Shown: positions 19,334-36,985 of the stretch, piece after piece
Layout of the letters: each line of letters begins with the position of its first letter
Position numbering within the stretch: the first letter of the stretch is position 1
DNA from: Enterobacter vonholyi
Lineage (GTDB): Bacteria > Pseudomonadota > Gammaproteobacteria > Enterobacterales > Enterobacteriaceae
NCBI RefSeq assembly: GCF_008364555.1
Contig: NZ_VTUC01000012.1
Span: 1 to 64,000 of the forward strand
Direction: 5' to 3'
Length of the DNA stretch: 64,000 nt
Notes under the pieces: generated by a model
What the model was told of the DNA's origin: nothing
What the model saw: the letters and a program-made list of their open reading frames with translations, nothing else
Databases searched by the model: none
Program-made: the position numbers and the translations under genes

Positions 19334-19361
19334 TTGAAATCACGGGTGCGCACCGTATAAT
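19334..19361 (+). promoter_or_regulatory. atp operon promoter
   Basis: -35 TTGAAA (19334-19339), 16-bp spacer, consensus -10 TATAAT (19356-19361), about 85 bp before atpI. The sequence between matches the main E. coli atpI promoter region closely. Confidence 0.85.
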
Positions 19362-19451
19362 TTGACCGCTTTTTGATGCTTGACTCTGAGCCTTAAAGGA
19401 CGTTTTATACGACACGCGGCATACCTCGAAGGGAGCAGGAGTAAAAACGTG

Positions 19452-20656
<1,205 letters not shown>

Positions 20657-20687
20657 TTTTTTACCAACACTACTACGTTTTAATTGA

Positions 20688-20962
<275 letters not shown>

Positions 20963-20993
20963 TAAGCCACAGATATTAAAGAGGTATTGTGCT

Positions 20994-21464
20994 GTGAACA
21001 TGAACGCAACAATCCTCGGCCAGGCCATCGCGTTTATTCTCTTTGTCTGGTTCTGCATGAAGTATGTATGGCCGCCTTTAATGGCTGCCATCGAAAAACG
21101 TCAGAAAGAAATTGCTGACGGTCTGGCTTCTGCAGAACGCGCTAAGAAAGATTTGGACCTTGCACAGGCCAACGCGACAGACCAGCTGAAAAAAGCGAAA
21201 GCGGAAGCTCAGGTTATCATCGAACAGGCTAACAAACGCCGTTCGCAGATCCTGGACGAAGCCAAAGCTGAAGCAGAACAGGAACGTACTAAGATCGTGA
21301 CACAGGCTCAGGCAGAAATTGATGCTGAGCGTAAACGTGCTCGTGAAGAACTGCGTAAGCAGGTTGCGATTCTGGCTGTTGCTGGCGCCGAGAAGATCAT
21401 CGAACGTTCCGTGGATGAAGCTGCTAACAGCGACATCGTGGACAAACTTGTCGCTGAACTGTAA
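20994..21464 (+). CDS. atpF: ATP synthase F0 subunit b, AtpF
   Basis: A 156-residue stator subunit. One N-terminal membrane helix (about 5-25) is followed by a long charged coiled coil. Two copies link F0 to delta and alpha. Start is GTG (GTGAACATG), as in E. coli; the in-frame ATG two codons later is an alternative. Confidence 0.97.
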   Translation: MNMNATILGQAIAFILFVWFCMKYVWPPLMAAIEKRQKEIADGLASAERAKKDLDLAQANATDQLKKAKAEAQVIIEQANKRRSQILDEAKAEAEQERTKIVTQAQAEIDAERKRAREELRKQVAILAVAGAEKIIERSVDEAANSDIVDKLVAEL

Positions 21465-21478
21465 GGAGGGAGGGGCTG

Positions 21479-22012
21479 ATGTCTGAATTTGTTACGGTAG
21501 CTCGCCCCTACGCCAAAGCAGCTTTTGACTTTGCTGTCGAACACCAAAATGTCGATCGCTGGCAGGATATGCTGGCGTTTGCCGCTGAGGTGACGAAAAA
21601 CGAACAAATGGCTGAGTTGCTTTCCGGTGCGTTAGCACCTGAAACTCTCGCCGCGTCGTTTATCGCCGTGTGCGGAGAGCAACTGGATGCCAACGGCCAG
21701 AACCTGATTAAGGTGATGGCAGAAAATGGTCGTCTCCGTGTGCTCCCGGATGTTCTCGAGCAGTTTGAGCACTTACGTGCCCTTAGTGAAGCAACCGCTG
21801 AAGTCGAAGTGACTTCTGCGACTGAACTGAGTAATGAACAGCTTGCGAAAATCACCGCCGCGATGGAAAAACGTCTGTCACGCAAAGTTAAGCTGAATTG
21901 CAAAATCGATAAGTCTGTAATGGCAGGCGTAATCATCCGTTCGGGTGATATGGTCATTGATGGCAGCGTACGCGGCCGTCTTGAACGCCTTGCAGACGTC
22001 TTGCAGTCTTAA
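21479..22012 (+). CDS. atpH: ATP synthase F1 subunit delta, AtpH
   Basis: A 177-residue soluble subunit that joins the b stalk to the top of the alpha/beta ring. It has an N-terminal helical bundle and a C-terminal part with the [19 protein letters not shown] signature near residue 150. Preceded by a strong GGAGG site 14 bases after atpF. Same length as E. coli. Confidence 0.97.
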   Translation: MSEFVTVARPYAKAAFDFAVEHQNVDRWQDMLAFAAEVTKNEQMAELLSGALAPETLAASFIAVCGEQLDANGQNLIKVMAENGRLRVLPDVLEQFEHLRALSEATAEVEVTSATELSNEQLAKITAAMEKRLSRKVKLNCKIDKSVMAGVIIRSGDMVIDGSVRGRLERLADVLQS

Positions 22013-22024
22013 GGGGACTGGAGC

Positions 22025-23566
22025 ATGCAACTGAATTCCACCGAAATCAGCGAACTGATCAAGCAGCGCATTGCTCAGTTCAGTGTTGTGAGTGAAGCTC
22101 ACAACGAAGGTACTATTGTTTCTGTAAGTGACGGTGTTATCCGTATCCACGGCTTGGCCGATTGTATGCAGGGTGAGATGATTTCCCTGCCGGGTAACCG
22201 TTACGCTATCGCACTGAACCTGGAGCGCGACTCCGTAGGTGCAGTTGTGATGGGTCCATACGCTGACCTCGCCGAAGGCATGAAGGTTAAGTGTACTGGC
22301 CGTATTCTGGAAGTGCCGGTTGGCCGTGGCCTACTGGGTCGCGTTGTTAACACCCTGGGTGCGCCAATCGACGGTAAAGGTCCGGTTGAGCACGATGGCT
22401 TCTCTCCAATCGAAGTTATCGCACCAGGCGTTATCGACCGTCAGTCCGTAGATCAGCCTGTTCAGACAGGTTATAAGTCCGTTGATGCCATGATCCCAAT
22501 CGGTCGTGGTCAGCGTGAACTGATCATCGGTGACCGTCAGACCGGTAAAACCGCGATGGCTATCGACGCCATCATCAACCAGCGTGACTCCGGCATCAAA
22601 TGTGTGTACGTGGCCATCGGCCAGAAAGCGTCCACCATTTCTAACGTGGTTCGTAAACTGGAAGAGCATGGCGCACTGTCTAACACCATCGTTGTGGTAG
22701 CGACCGCGTCTGAATCTGCTGCACTGCAATATCTGGCGCCATACGCCGGTTGCGCAATGGGCGAATACTTCCGTGACCGCGGTGAAGATGCTCTGATCGT
22801 ATACGATGACCTGTCTAAACAGGCTGTTGCTTATCGTCAGGTTTCCCTGCTGCTCCGTCGTCCACCTGGACGTGAAGCGTTCCCTGGCGACGTATTCTAC
22901 CTCCACTCTCGTCTGCTGGAGCGTGCTTCCCGCGTTAACGCGGAATACGTCGAGAACTTCACCAAAGGTGAAGTGAAGGGTAAAACGGGCTCTCTGACCG
23001 CTCTGCCGATCATTGAAACCCAGGCGGGTGACGTTTCTGCGTTCGTTCCGACCAACGTAATCTCTATTACCGATGGTCAGATCTTCCTGGAAACCAACCT
23101 GTTTAACTCCGGTATTCGTCCGGCAGTTAACCCGGGTATCTCCGTATCCCGTGTGGGTGGTGCTGCTCAGACCAAGATCATCAAGAAACTGTCCGGTGGT
23201 ATCCGTACCGCGCTGGCACAGTATCGTGAACTGGCTGCGTTCTCTCAGTTCGCATCCGATCTGGACGAAGCAACCCGTAAACAGCTGAGCCACGGTCAGA
23301 AAGTGACCGAGCTGCTGAAGCAAAAACAGTACGCACCAATGTCTGTTGCTCAGCAGGGCCTGGTACTGTTCGCGGCTGAACGCGGTTACCTCGAAGATGT
23401 GGAACTGGCGAAAATCGGTAGCTTCGAAGCCGCTCTGCTGGCTTACGTCGACCGTGATCACGCTCCGCTGATGCAAGAGATCAACCAGACCGGTGGCTAT
23501 AACGACGAAATCGAAGGCAAGCTGAAAGCTATCCTCGATTCCTTCAAAGCAACCCAATCCTGGTAA
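22025..23566 (+). CDS. atpA: ATP synthase F1 subunit alpha, AtpA
   Basis: A 513-residue non-catalytic nucleotide-binding subunit. Walker A is GDRQTGKTA (about 169-177), Walker B is ALIVYDDL, and the alpha/beta signature [11 protein letters not shown] is near 363-373. Three copies alternate with AtpD. Codon use is strongly biased, as for a highly expressed gene, which produces a spurious 493-codon frame on the other strand. Confidence 0.98.
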   Translation: MQLNSTEISELIKQRIAQFSVVSEAHNEGTIVSVSDGVIRIHGLADCMQGEMISLPGNRYAIALNLERDSVGAVVMGPYADLAEGMKVKCTGRILEVPVGRGLLGRVVNTLGAPIDGKGPVEHDGFSPIEVIAPGVIDRQSVDQPVQTGYKSVDAMIPIGRGQRELIIGDRQTGKTAMAIDAIINQRDSGIKCVYVAIGQKASTISNVVRKLEEHGALSNTIVVVATASESAALQYLAPYAGCAMGEYFRDRGEDALIVYDDLSKQAVAYRQVSLLLRRPPGREAFPGDVFYLHSRLLERASRVNAEYVENFTKGEVKGKTGSLTALPIIETQAGDVSAFVPTNVISITDGQIFLETNLFNSGIRPAVNPGISVSRVGGAAQTKIIKKLSGGIRTALAQYRELAAFSQFASDLDEATRKQLSHGQKVTELLKQKQYAPMSVAQQGLVLFAAERGYLEDVELAKIGSFEAALLAYVDRDHAPLMQEINQTGGYNDEIEGKLKAILDSFKATQSW

Positions 23567-23572
23567 TCGTCC

Positions 23573-23598
23573 GGCGGCTTGTCTCAGGACAAGCCGCC
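23573..23598 (+). other. perfect 11-bp hairpin between atpA and atpG
   Basis: GGCGGCTTGTC (23573-23583) and GACAAGCCGCC (23588-23598) form an 11-bp stem with a TCAG loop. It ends 8 bases before the atpG GAGGAG site. It lacks a U-run, so it is not a terminator. It probably affects mRNA stability or lowers atpG translation to suit one gamma per three alpha (inference). Confidence 0.7.
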
Positions 23599-23617
23599 TG
23601 GCATTGAGGAGAAGCTC

Positions 23618-25895
<2,278 letters not shown>

Positions 25896-25915
25896 CGCCT
25901 TAATCGGAGGGTGAT

Positions 25916-26335
25916 ATGGCAATGACTTACCACCTGGACGTCGTCAGCGCAGAGCAACAAATGTTCTCTGGTCTGGTCGAGAAAATCCAGGTAACGGGTA
26001 GTGAAGGTGAACTGGGTATTTTCCCGGGTCACGCACCGCTGCTCACCGCCATTAAGCCTGGTATGATCCGCATCGTTAAACAGTTCGGTCACGAAGAGTT
26101 TATCTATCTGTCCGGCGGCATTCTTGAAGTGCAGCCTGGCAGTGTGACCGTTCTGGCCGATACCGCTATTCGTGGCCAGGATCTCGACGAAGCGCGAGCC
26201 CTGGAGTCGAAGCGTAAGGCTGAAGAGCACATTAACAGCTCTCATGGTGACGTGGATTACGCTCAGGCGTCTGCGGAGCTGGCCAAAGCAATCGCGAAAC
26301 TGCGCGTTATCGAGTTGACCAAAAAAGCGATGTAA
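25916..26335 (+). CDS. atpC: ATP synthase F1 subunit epsilon, AtpC
   Basis: A 139-residue subunit bound to gamma and the c-ring. It has an N-terminal beta sandwich and a C-terminal helical hairpin that inhibits ATP hydrolysis. A strong GGAGG site precedes ATGGCAATG. Last gene of the operon, followed by a terminator. Confidence 0.97.
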   Translation: MAMTYHLDVVSAEQQMFSGLVEKIQVTGSEGELGIFPGHAPLLTAIKPGMIRIVKQFGHEEFIYLSGGILEVQPGSVTVLADTAIRGQDLDEARALESKRKAEEHINSSHGDVDYAQASAELAKAIAKLRVIELTKKAM

Positions 26336-26355
26336 CACCGGCTTGAAAAGCACAA

Positions 26356-26390
26356 AAGCCAGTCTGGATACCAGGCTGGCTTTTTTTTTC
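26356..26390 (+). terminator. atp operon rho-independent terminator
   Basis: AGCCAGTCTGG / CCAGGCTGGCT stem (one G-T pair) with an ATA loop, followed by nine T residues (26381-26389), 20 bases after the atpC stop. Confidence 0.95.
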
Positions 26391-26473
26391 GGCCTTAATT
26401 CATGATGAAAAAGATGTAGAATTTTAAGCATCAAACGTTTTTACTTCACACTCAAACTACCGTCAGGATGCGT

Positions 26474-27844
26474 ATGTCAAACAGTGCGATGAGCGTGGTG
26501 ATCCTTGCCGCTGGCAAAGGGACCCGCATGTATTCCGATCTGCCTAAAGTGCTTCACACGCTTGCTGGAAAGCCAATGGTGCAGCATGTCATTGATGCAG
26601 CGAATGAACTGGGTGCCAATCAGGTCCACCTGGTCTACGGCCACGGCGGCGATCTTCTTAAAAAGACGCTGAGCGACGACAAGCTCAACTGGGTGCTTCA
26701 GGCTGAACAGCTGGGCACAGGTCATGCGATGCAGCAGGCAGCACCGTTCTTTGCGGATGACGAAGACATTTTGATGCTCTACGGCGATGTCCCGCTGATC
26801 TCCGTTGAAACCCTGACTCGCCTGCGTGAAGCCAAACCGCAGGGCGGCATCGGTTTATTAACCGTCGTGCTGGACGATCCAACCGGTTATGGCCGTATCA
26901 CCCGTGAAAACGGTAACGTCACGGGTATTGTTGAGCACAAAGATGCCAGCGATGAACAGCGCCAGATTCAGGAGATCAACACCGGTATCCTGATTGCCAA
27001 TGGCGCGGATATGAAGCGCTGGCTGTCCAGACTCGACAACAACAACGCGCAGGGTGAATTCTACATCACCGACATCATTGCGATGGCGTATCAGGAAGGA
27101 CGTGAGATTGCGGCGGTTCATCCGGCGCGTATTAGCGAAACCGAAGGGGTGAATAACCGCCTTCAGCTTTCCCGTCTGGAGCGTGTTTATCAGTCCGAGC
27201 AGGCTGAAAAACTGCTTCTGGCAGGTGTGATGCTGCGCGATCCGGCGCGTTTCGATCTGCGTGGTTCGTTATCTCACGGTCGTGACGTTGAAATTGATAC
27301 TAACGTTATCCTCGAGGGTAACGTGACGCTGGGCAACCGCGTCAAAATCGGTGCCGGCTGCGTGATTAAAAACAGCATTATTGGTGACGACTGCGAAATC
27401 AGCCCGTACAGCGTGGTGGAAGATGCCCGTCTGGACGTGGCCTGTACCATCGGCCCGTTTGCGCGTCTGCGCCCGGGCGCAGAGCTACTGGAAGGCGCTC
27501 ACGTGGGTAACTTCGTGGAAATGAAAAAAGCGCGTCTGGGTAAAGGCTCGAAAGCCGGTCATCTGACCTATCTGGGCGACGCGGAAATTGGCAATAACGT
27601 GAATATTGGTGCAGGGACCATAACCTGTAACTATGACGGCGCGAATAAGTTTAAAACCATCATCGGTGATGATGTGTTCGTGGGCTCCGATACGCAGCTG
27701 GTGGCGCCTGTTACCGTGGGTAACGGGGTGACCATTGCAGCCGGAACAACCGTAACGCGTGATGTGGCCGAGAACGAGCTGGTGTTAAGCCGCGTTCCGC
27801 AGGTCAGCAAACAGGGCTGGAAACGTCCGGTGAAGAAAAAGTAA
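26474..27844 (+). CDS. glmU: bifunctional GlmU: GlcN-1-P acetyltransferase / GlcNAc-1-P uridyltransferase
   Basis: A 456-residue enzyme making UDP-GlcNAc for peptidoglycan and LPS. The N-terminal domain has the nucleotidyltransferase motif [15 protein letters not shown] (about 11-25) and the Mg-binding GDVP. The C-terminal half is a left-handed beta helix of hexapeptide repeats with the acetyltransferase site ([16 protein letters not shown]). An in-frame ATG at 26468 overlaps the CAGGA ribosome site, so the ATG at 26474 is preferred; it gives the E. coli length. Cotranscribed with glmS. Confidence 0.96.
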   Translation: MSNSAMSVVILAAGKGTRMYSDLPKVLHTLAGKPMVQHVIDAANELGANQVHLVYGHGGDLLKKTLSDDKLNWVLQAEQLGTGHAMQQAAPFFADDEDILMLYGDVPLISVETLTRLREAKPQGGIGLLTVVLDDPTGYGRITRENGNVTGIVEHKDASDEQRQIQEINTGILIANGADMKRWLSRLDNNNAQGEFYITDIIAMAYQEGREIAAVHPARISETEGVNNRLQLSRLERVYQSEQAEKLLLAGVMLRDPARFDLRGSLSHGRDVEIDTNVILEGNVTLGNRVKIGAGCVIKNSIIGDDCEISPYSVVEDARLDVACTIGPFARLRPGAELLEGAHVGNFVEMKKARLGKGSKAGHLTYLGDAEIGNNVNIGAGTITCNYDGANKFKTIIGDDVFVGSDTQLVAPVTVGNGVTIAAGTTVTRDVAENELVLSRVPQVSKQGWKRPVKKK

Positions 27845-27852
27845 CGGATTTA

Positions 27853-27936
27853 CCCCTCTCCCCAAAGGAGAGAGGGGATCGTTCGGTGCGGTGTTTTTCT
27901 CCCTCGCCCCTTTGGGGAGAGGGCCGGGGTGAGGGG
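27853..27936. repeat. GC-rich palindromic repeat between glmU and glmS
   Basis: CCCTCTCCCCAAAGG (27854-27868) and its exact complement CCTTTGGGGAGAGGG (27909-27923) form a 15-bp inverted repeat 40 bases apart; the second arm continues CCGGGGTGAGGGG. A shorter local hairpin also forms at 27853-27877. The CCCTC...GGCCCTCTCCC unit recurs after ibpB at 58492-58524, so this is a dispersed intergenic element. Confidence 0.7.
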
Positions 27937-28070
27937 ATAATATAATCCTCCCCCCACAAGCAGTACCCATAAAAATAACCCCACTCTCTACAAGGCTCGG
28001 GGCGCCCGGAAAGGGCAAATACAGGTCAGCGACAACGCAGGCATAATGCCTAAATTCGGAATCTAAAATT

Positions 28071-29900
28071 ATGTGTGGAATTGTTGGCGCAGTTGCGCAG
28101 CGTGATATTGCTGAAATCCTTCTCGAAGGTTTACGTCGTCTGGAATATCGTGGTTACGACTCTGCCGGTCTGGCTGTCGTCGATGCAGAAGGTCATATGA
28201 CCCGTCTGCGTCGTCTCGGTAAAGTGCAGATGCTGGCCCAGGCCGCGGAAGAACATCCGCTGCACGGGGGAACCGGTATTGCGCACACCCGCTGGGCGAC
28301 GCACGGCGAACCGTCTGAAGGTAACGCGCACCCGCATGTGTCTGAACACATCGTGGTGGTGCACAACGGCATTATCGAAAACCACGAACCGCTGCGCGAA
28401 GAACTGAAAGCGCGCGGCTACACCTTCGTCTCTGAAACTGACACCGAAGTGATTGCTCACCTGGTGCACTGGGAGCTGGAGCAGGGCGGTACACTGCGTG
28501 ATGCGGTGCTCCGTGCTATCCCTCAGCTGCGCGGTGCGTATGGTACGGTGATCATGGATTCCCGCGATCCGTCAACGCTTCTGGCCGCGCGTTCCGGTAG
28601 CCCGATGGTTATCGGTCTGGGCATGGGTGAAAACTTTATCGCCTCTGACCAGCTGGCGCTGCTGCCGGTTACCCGTCGCTTTATCTTCCTCGAAGAGGGT
28701 GATATCGCGGAAGTGACCCGTCGCAGCGTGACCGTCTTCGATACTAAAGGCGAGCAGGTGAAGCGTCAGGAGATCGAATCGAATCTGCAGTACGACGCGG
28801 GCGACAAAGGCGCTTACCGTCACTATATGCAGAAAGAGATTTACGAGCAGCCAAACGCCATCAAAAACACCCTGACCGGGCGCATTAGCCACGGTGAAGT
28901 GGATCTGAGCGAGCTGGGCGCAAACGCGAACGAACTGCTCAGCAAGGTCGAGCATATTCAGATCGTGGCCTGCGGCACCTCCTATAACTCCGGTATGGTT
29001 TCTCGCTACTGGTTTGAATCCCTGGCGGGCGTGCCGTGCGATGTGGAAATCGCGTCTGAATTCCGCTATCGCAAATCTGCGGTGCGTCGTAACAGCCTGA
29101 TGATCACCCTTTCCCAGTCCGGCGAAACGGCGGATACGCTCGCAGCGCTGCGTCTGTCTAAAGAGCTGGGCTACCTGGGCTCTCTGGCCATCTGTAACGT
29201 CCCGGGCTCCTCGCTGGTGCGTGAATCCGATCTGGCGCTGATGACTAAAGCGGGCACCGAAATCGGCGTGGCTTCAACCAAAGCGTTTACCACGCAGCTG
29301 ACCGTTCTGCTGATGCTGGTGGCGAAGCTTGCGCGCCTGAAAGGCGAAGATGCGTCCGTTGAGCATGACATCGTTCATGGTCTGCAGGCGCTGCCAAGCC
29401 GTATTGAGCAGATGCTGTCTCAGGACAAACGCATCGAAGCGCTGGCGGAAGATTTCTCTGACAAACATCACGCCCTGTTCCTGGGTCGTGGCGATCAGTA
29501 TCCGATTGCGCTTGAAGGCGCACTGAAGCTGAAAGAGATCTCCTACATCCACGCGGAAGCCTATGCGGCAGGCGAGCTGAAACACGGCCCTCTGGCGCTG
29601 ATTGACGCGGATATGCCGGTCATAGTTGTGGCACCAAACAACGAACTGCTGGAAAAACTGAAGTCTAACATCGAAGAAGTGCGTGCCCGTGGCGGTGTTC
29701 TGTACGTCTTCGCCGACAAAGATGCCGGTTTTGTCAGCAGCGACAACATGCACATCATCGAGATGCCGCATGTGGAAGAGGTGATTGCACCGATCTTCTA
29801 TACCGTTCCGCTGCAGCTGCTGGCTTACCATGTGGCGCTGATCAAAGGCACCGACGTTGACCAGCCGCGTAACCTGGCGAAATCAGTTACCGTAGAATAA
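28071..29900 (+). CDS. glmS: glucosamine-6-phosphate synthase GlmS
   Basis: A 609-residue enzyme that makes GlcN-6-P from fructose-6-P and glutamine, the first step to amino-sugar precursors. The N-terminal glutaminase begins [12 protein letters not shown], with Cys as nucleophile after Met removal. Two SIS sugar-isomerase domains follow (from about residue 290; SQSGETADT and the C-terminal [11 protein letters not shown] end). In E. coli the glmS message is activated by the small RNA GlmZ at its leader; I cannot confirm that site here. It lies 226 bases after glmU. Confidence 0.97.
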   Translation: MCGIVGAVAQRDIAEILLEGLRRLEYRGYDSAGLAVVDAEGHMTRLRRLGKVQMLAQAAEEHPLHGGTGIAHTRWATHGEPSEGNAHPHVSEHIVVVHNGIIENHEPLREELKARGYTFVSETDTEVIAHLVHWELEQGGTLRDAVLRAIPQLRGAYGTVIMDSRDPSTLLAARSGSPMVIGLGMGENFIASDQLALLPVTRRFIFLEEGDIAEVTRRSVTVFDTKGEQVKRQEIESNLQYDAGDKGAYRHYMQKEIYEQPNAIKNTLTGRISHGEVDLSELGANANELLSKVEHIQIVACGTSYNSGMVSRYWFESLAGVPCDVEIASEFRYRKSAVRRNSLMITLSQSGETADTLAALRLSKELGYLGSLAICNVPGSSLVRESDLALMTKAGTEIGVASTKAFTTQLTVLLMLVAKLARLKGEDASVEHDIVHGLQALPSRIEQMLSQDKRIEALAEDFSDKHHALFLGRGDQYPIALEGALKLKEISYIHAEAYAAGELKHGPLALIDADMPVIVVAPNNELLEKLKSNIEEVRARGGVLYVFADKDAGFVSSDNMHIIEMPHVEEVIAPIFYTVPLQLLAYHVALIKGTDVDQPRNLAKSVTVE

Positions 29901-29909
29901 TCCCTTCAG

Positions 29910-29936
29910 GCTCCACCCTCGGGTGGAGCTTTTTTA
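29910..29936 (+). terminator. glmUS terminator
   Basis: GCTCCACC / GGTGGAGC stem (8 bp, CTCG loop, 29910-29929) followed by TTTTTTA, 10 bases after the glmS stop. Confidence 0.93.
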
Positions 29937-29980
29937 TCCCGCCCGGTTTGTTTTTAATCAATCCTGTCTCGTTTTTAATA

Positions 29981-30053
29981 ATGACAATTTGTCATCTTCA
30001 GCTACTTTTTTCAGTGTCACATAAAGAAAATATTTCTGAAAACGTATTGTCAT
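29981..30053 (+). promoter_or_regulatory. extra Pho-box half-sites upstream of pstS
   Basis: TGTCA occurs at 29990, 30015 and 30048, upstream of the two recognisable Pho boxes. The last two are 33 bp apart, three times the 11-bp Pho half-site spacing. ATGACA at 29981 forms a near-palindrome with the first. They could extend PhoB binding, but single half-sites also arise by chance in AT-rich DNA. Confidence 0.35.
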
Positions 30054-30114
30054 AAAAGTGGCTAACACGATGAAAATTAAGCTTTATTGTGCGGTATTTT
30101 AAGTGAAATTTTCA

Positions 30115-30170
30115 TTGTCATAAAACTGTCATAATTCGTACATTTATCTGTCACCTGTTTGTCCTATTTT
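30115..30170 (+). promoter_or_regulatory. pstS promoter with two Pho boxes
   Basis: Pho box 1 TTGTCATAAAACTGTCAT (30115-30132) and Pho box 2 CGTACATTTATCTGTCAC (30137-30154), in register, followed by a -10-like TATTTT (30165-30170). There is no -35; PhoB bound to box 2 replaces it, as in the E. coli pstS promoter. The operon should be induced by phosphate starvation through PhoBR. Confidence 0.9.
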
Positions 30171-30188
30171 GCTCATCGTAGCCACTAA

Positions 30189-31262
<1,074 letters not shown>

Positions 31263-31283
31263 CAGGATATATTTAACGAAGAT

Positions 31284-31354
31284 GGCGGGTGGCGCTGAGC
31301 TTGCCCGCCCTACGGTTTAAGCTGTAGGCCCGGTAAGCGTCAGCGCCACCGGGC
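31284..31354. repeat. REP pair between pstS and pstC
   Basis: Two REP elements: GGCGGGTGGCG...GCCCGCC (31284-31309) and GTAGGCCCGGTAAGCGTCAG and on to CCGGGC (31324-31354). They form two stable hairpins at the 3' end of the pstS message. Confidence 0.85.
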
Positions 31355-31387
31355 ATATTCGTAAAAACGTCTCAAACAGAAGAGTAA

Positions 31388-33240
<1,853 letters not shown>

Positions 33241-33275
33241 TTTTTTACGGCGCGGCAGCTCGCGGCGCCGAATGA

Positions 33276-34061
<786 letters not shown>

Positions 34062-34087
34062 TTTGCCTTAGTGCATGTGGAGAAACC

Positions 34088-34813
34088 ATGGACAACCTCA
34101 ATCTTAATAAACACATTTCCGGCCAGTTCAACGCAGAGCTGGAAAGCATTCGCACCCAGGTGATGACCATGGGCGGTATGGTCGAGCAGCAGCTTTCTGA
34201 TGCGATTACGGCGATGCACAACCAGGACAGCGAGCTGGCGAAACGCGTCATTGAAGGCGACAAAAACGTCAACATGATGGAAGTCGCTATCGACGAGGCC
34301 TGCGTGCGCATTATCGCGAAACGTCAGCCGACGGCGAGCGACCTGCGTCTGGTGATGGCCATTATCAAAACCATCGCCGAGCTGGAACGTATTGGCGACG
34401 TTGCGGATAAAATCTGCCGCACCGCGCTGGAGAAGTTCTCTCAGCAGCACCAGCCGCTGCTGGTGAGCCTGGAGTCGCTGGGCCGCCACACCGTGCAGAT
34501 GCTTCACGACGTACTGGATGCCTTTGCGCGAATGGATCTTGACGAAGCGGTGCGTATCTACCGTGAAGACAAAAAGGTCGATCAGGAGTATGAAGGCATC
34601 GTGCGTCAGCTGATGACCTACATGATGGAAGATTCCCGTACGATCCCAAGCGTACTGACCGCCCTGTTCTGCGCGCGCTCCATCGAGCGTATCGGCGACC
34701 GCTGCCAGAACATTTGCGAATACATTTTCTACTTCGTGAAAGGTCAGGACTTCCGTCACGTGGGCGGCGACGAGCTGGACAAGCTGCTGGCGGGTAAAGA
34801 TCCGAAAGAGTAA
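34088..34813 (+). CDS. phoU: phosphate signalling protein PhoU
   Basis: A 241-residue all-helical protein of two repeated three-helix bundles with metal-binding E/D motifs ([12 protein letters not shown] near 106-117 and [12 protein letters not shown] near 208-219). It links Pst to the PhoR kinase and keeps the Pho regulon off when phosphate is plentiful. The frame extends 10 codons upstream, but the ATG at 34088, after GTGGAGAAACC, gives the E. coli start. Confidence 0.98.
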
Positions 34814-34825
34814 TCCTGTCATCTG

Positions 34826-34861
34826 ATAACAACGCCGGTACTCACCGGCGTTGTTATTTCT
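34826..34861 (+). terminator. pst-phoU terminator
   Basis: A perfect 14-bp stem, ATAACAACGCCGGT (34826-34839) with ACCGGCGTTGTTAT (34844-34857), ACTC loop, followed by a short TTTC. It lies 12 bases after the phoU stop. The U-run is weak but the stem is very strong. Confidence 0.85.
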
Positions 34862-34920
34862 AGTGTAATCACAATTTTCCCCTTCATCCGTAGCCTGACG
34901 TTCGAAACGCGCTAACGTAA

Positions 34921-36123
<1,203 letters not shown>

Positions 36124-36131
36124 ACCTGTCG

Positions 36132-36149
36132 CCCTCCCTGCAGGGAGGG
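36132..36149. terminator. palindrome between convergent esterase and yieH genes
   Basis: CCCTCCCTGCAGGGAGGG is a perfect 18-bp palindrome in the 31-bp gap between two convergent genes. It can act as a hairpin on either transcript, though neither side has a T-run. Composition recalls the CCCTCTCCC repeats elsewhere in the window. Confidence 0.5.
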
Positions 36150-36154
36150 GCAAC

Positions 36155-36820
36155 TTAACGCGTAATATTCCACCCGCGCGCCTTCCACAGCTCGGGTAGC
36201 TGCGCCAGATCGGTGAAGGTCGTGACTTTTGGATGAACGATCGGCTTGTTGTGCGGGTCGGCGCAGAAGTAAAACACTTCCATCCCCGCATCAATCCCCG
36301 ACTGCGCACCCGCAGACGAGTCATCCACCAGAACGCAATTCTCTACGTTAACGTTCATCGCTTTTGCCGCATGGAACATCAGCGCCGGGTCCGGCTTCCA
36401 GCGCTGGATATCGTAGCCGCTGAACAGTTTTTCCGGGAAATGGTGCAACATCTCAAGCTTGCCCAGCGAGTGCTGCATTTTGCTGACCGGACCGTTGGAG
36501 ACCACGCAGATCGGCACCGTCATCGCATCCAGCAATGCGTTAGCCCCGGAGATAACTTCCAGCTCGGAGTCAAACAGGCGTGCGACCTCCGCGCGGTACA
36601 CCGGTTCCAGATCGGCTTTCGCCAGATCCACACCGTGTTCCTGGTTAATGATGTCGATGATCTCGTAGAGCTTCACGCCCTTAAAGCGTTTAAACACCTC
36701 TTCGAGTTCCAGAGTAATGCCAAATTCCTGGAACATGGTGACATACGCGCGGGAACAAATGACCTCACTGTCGACCAGCGTACCGTCGCAGTCGAAAAAT
36801 ACCGCTTCAATTCCGGACAT
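36155..36820 (-). CDS. yieH: HAD phosphatase YieH (6-phosphogluconate phosphatase)
   Basis: A 221-residue cytosolic phosphatase of the HAD superfamily. Motif I is FFDCDGTLVDSE (about 7-18) with the nucleophilic Asp, motif II VVSNG, motif III lysine in RWKPDPALM, and motif IV VLVDDS. E. coli YieH prefers 6-phosphogluconate. The frame extends 6 codons upstream; the ATG at 36820 with an AAAGG site matches E. coli. Divergent from adeP. Confidence 0.93.
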   Translation of the reverse strand: MSGIEAVFFDCDGTLVDSEVICSRAYVTMFQEFGITLELEEVFKRFKGVKLYEIIDIINQEHGVDLAKADLEPVYRAEVARLFDSELEVISGANALLDAMTVPICVVSNGPVSKMQHSLGKLEMLHHFPEKLFSGYDIQRWKPDPALMFHAAKAMNVNVENCVLVDDSSAGAQSGIDAGMEVFYFCADPHNKPIVHPKVTTFTDLAQLPELWKARGWNITR

Positions 36821-36869
36821 GCCTTTCCCTTTTAACAAGTTTAACGTTTACGTACGGCAGTTCACCGGG

Positions 36870-36885
36870 ACGCAATCGTTGCCGT
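36870..36885 (+). promoter_or_regulatory. candidate PurR box upstream of adeP
   Basis: ACGCAATCGTTGCCGT matches 13 of 16 positions of the PurR consensus ACGCAAACGTTTTCGT, including the central CG and both outer arms. It lies 100 bp before a purine permease gene, and the E. coli counterpart is in the PurR regulon. It could also affect yieH. Confidence 0.7.
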
Positions 36886-36985
36886 ATAAGCAAAATCAAT
36901 GAAAAAAGTATCACGTAACCGCCACTATTGTCGCATTTTGGTATAGGATAGCGACGAATTTTCCCTCCTTGTTCGGAAATTGATG

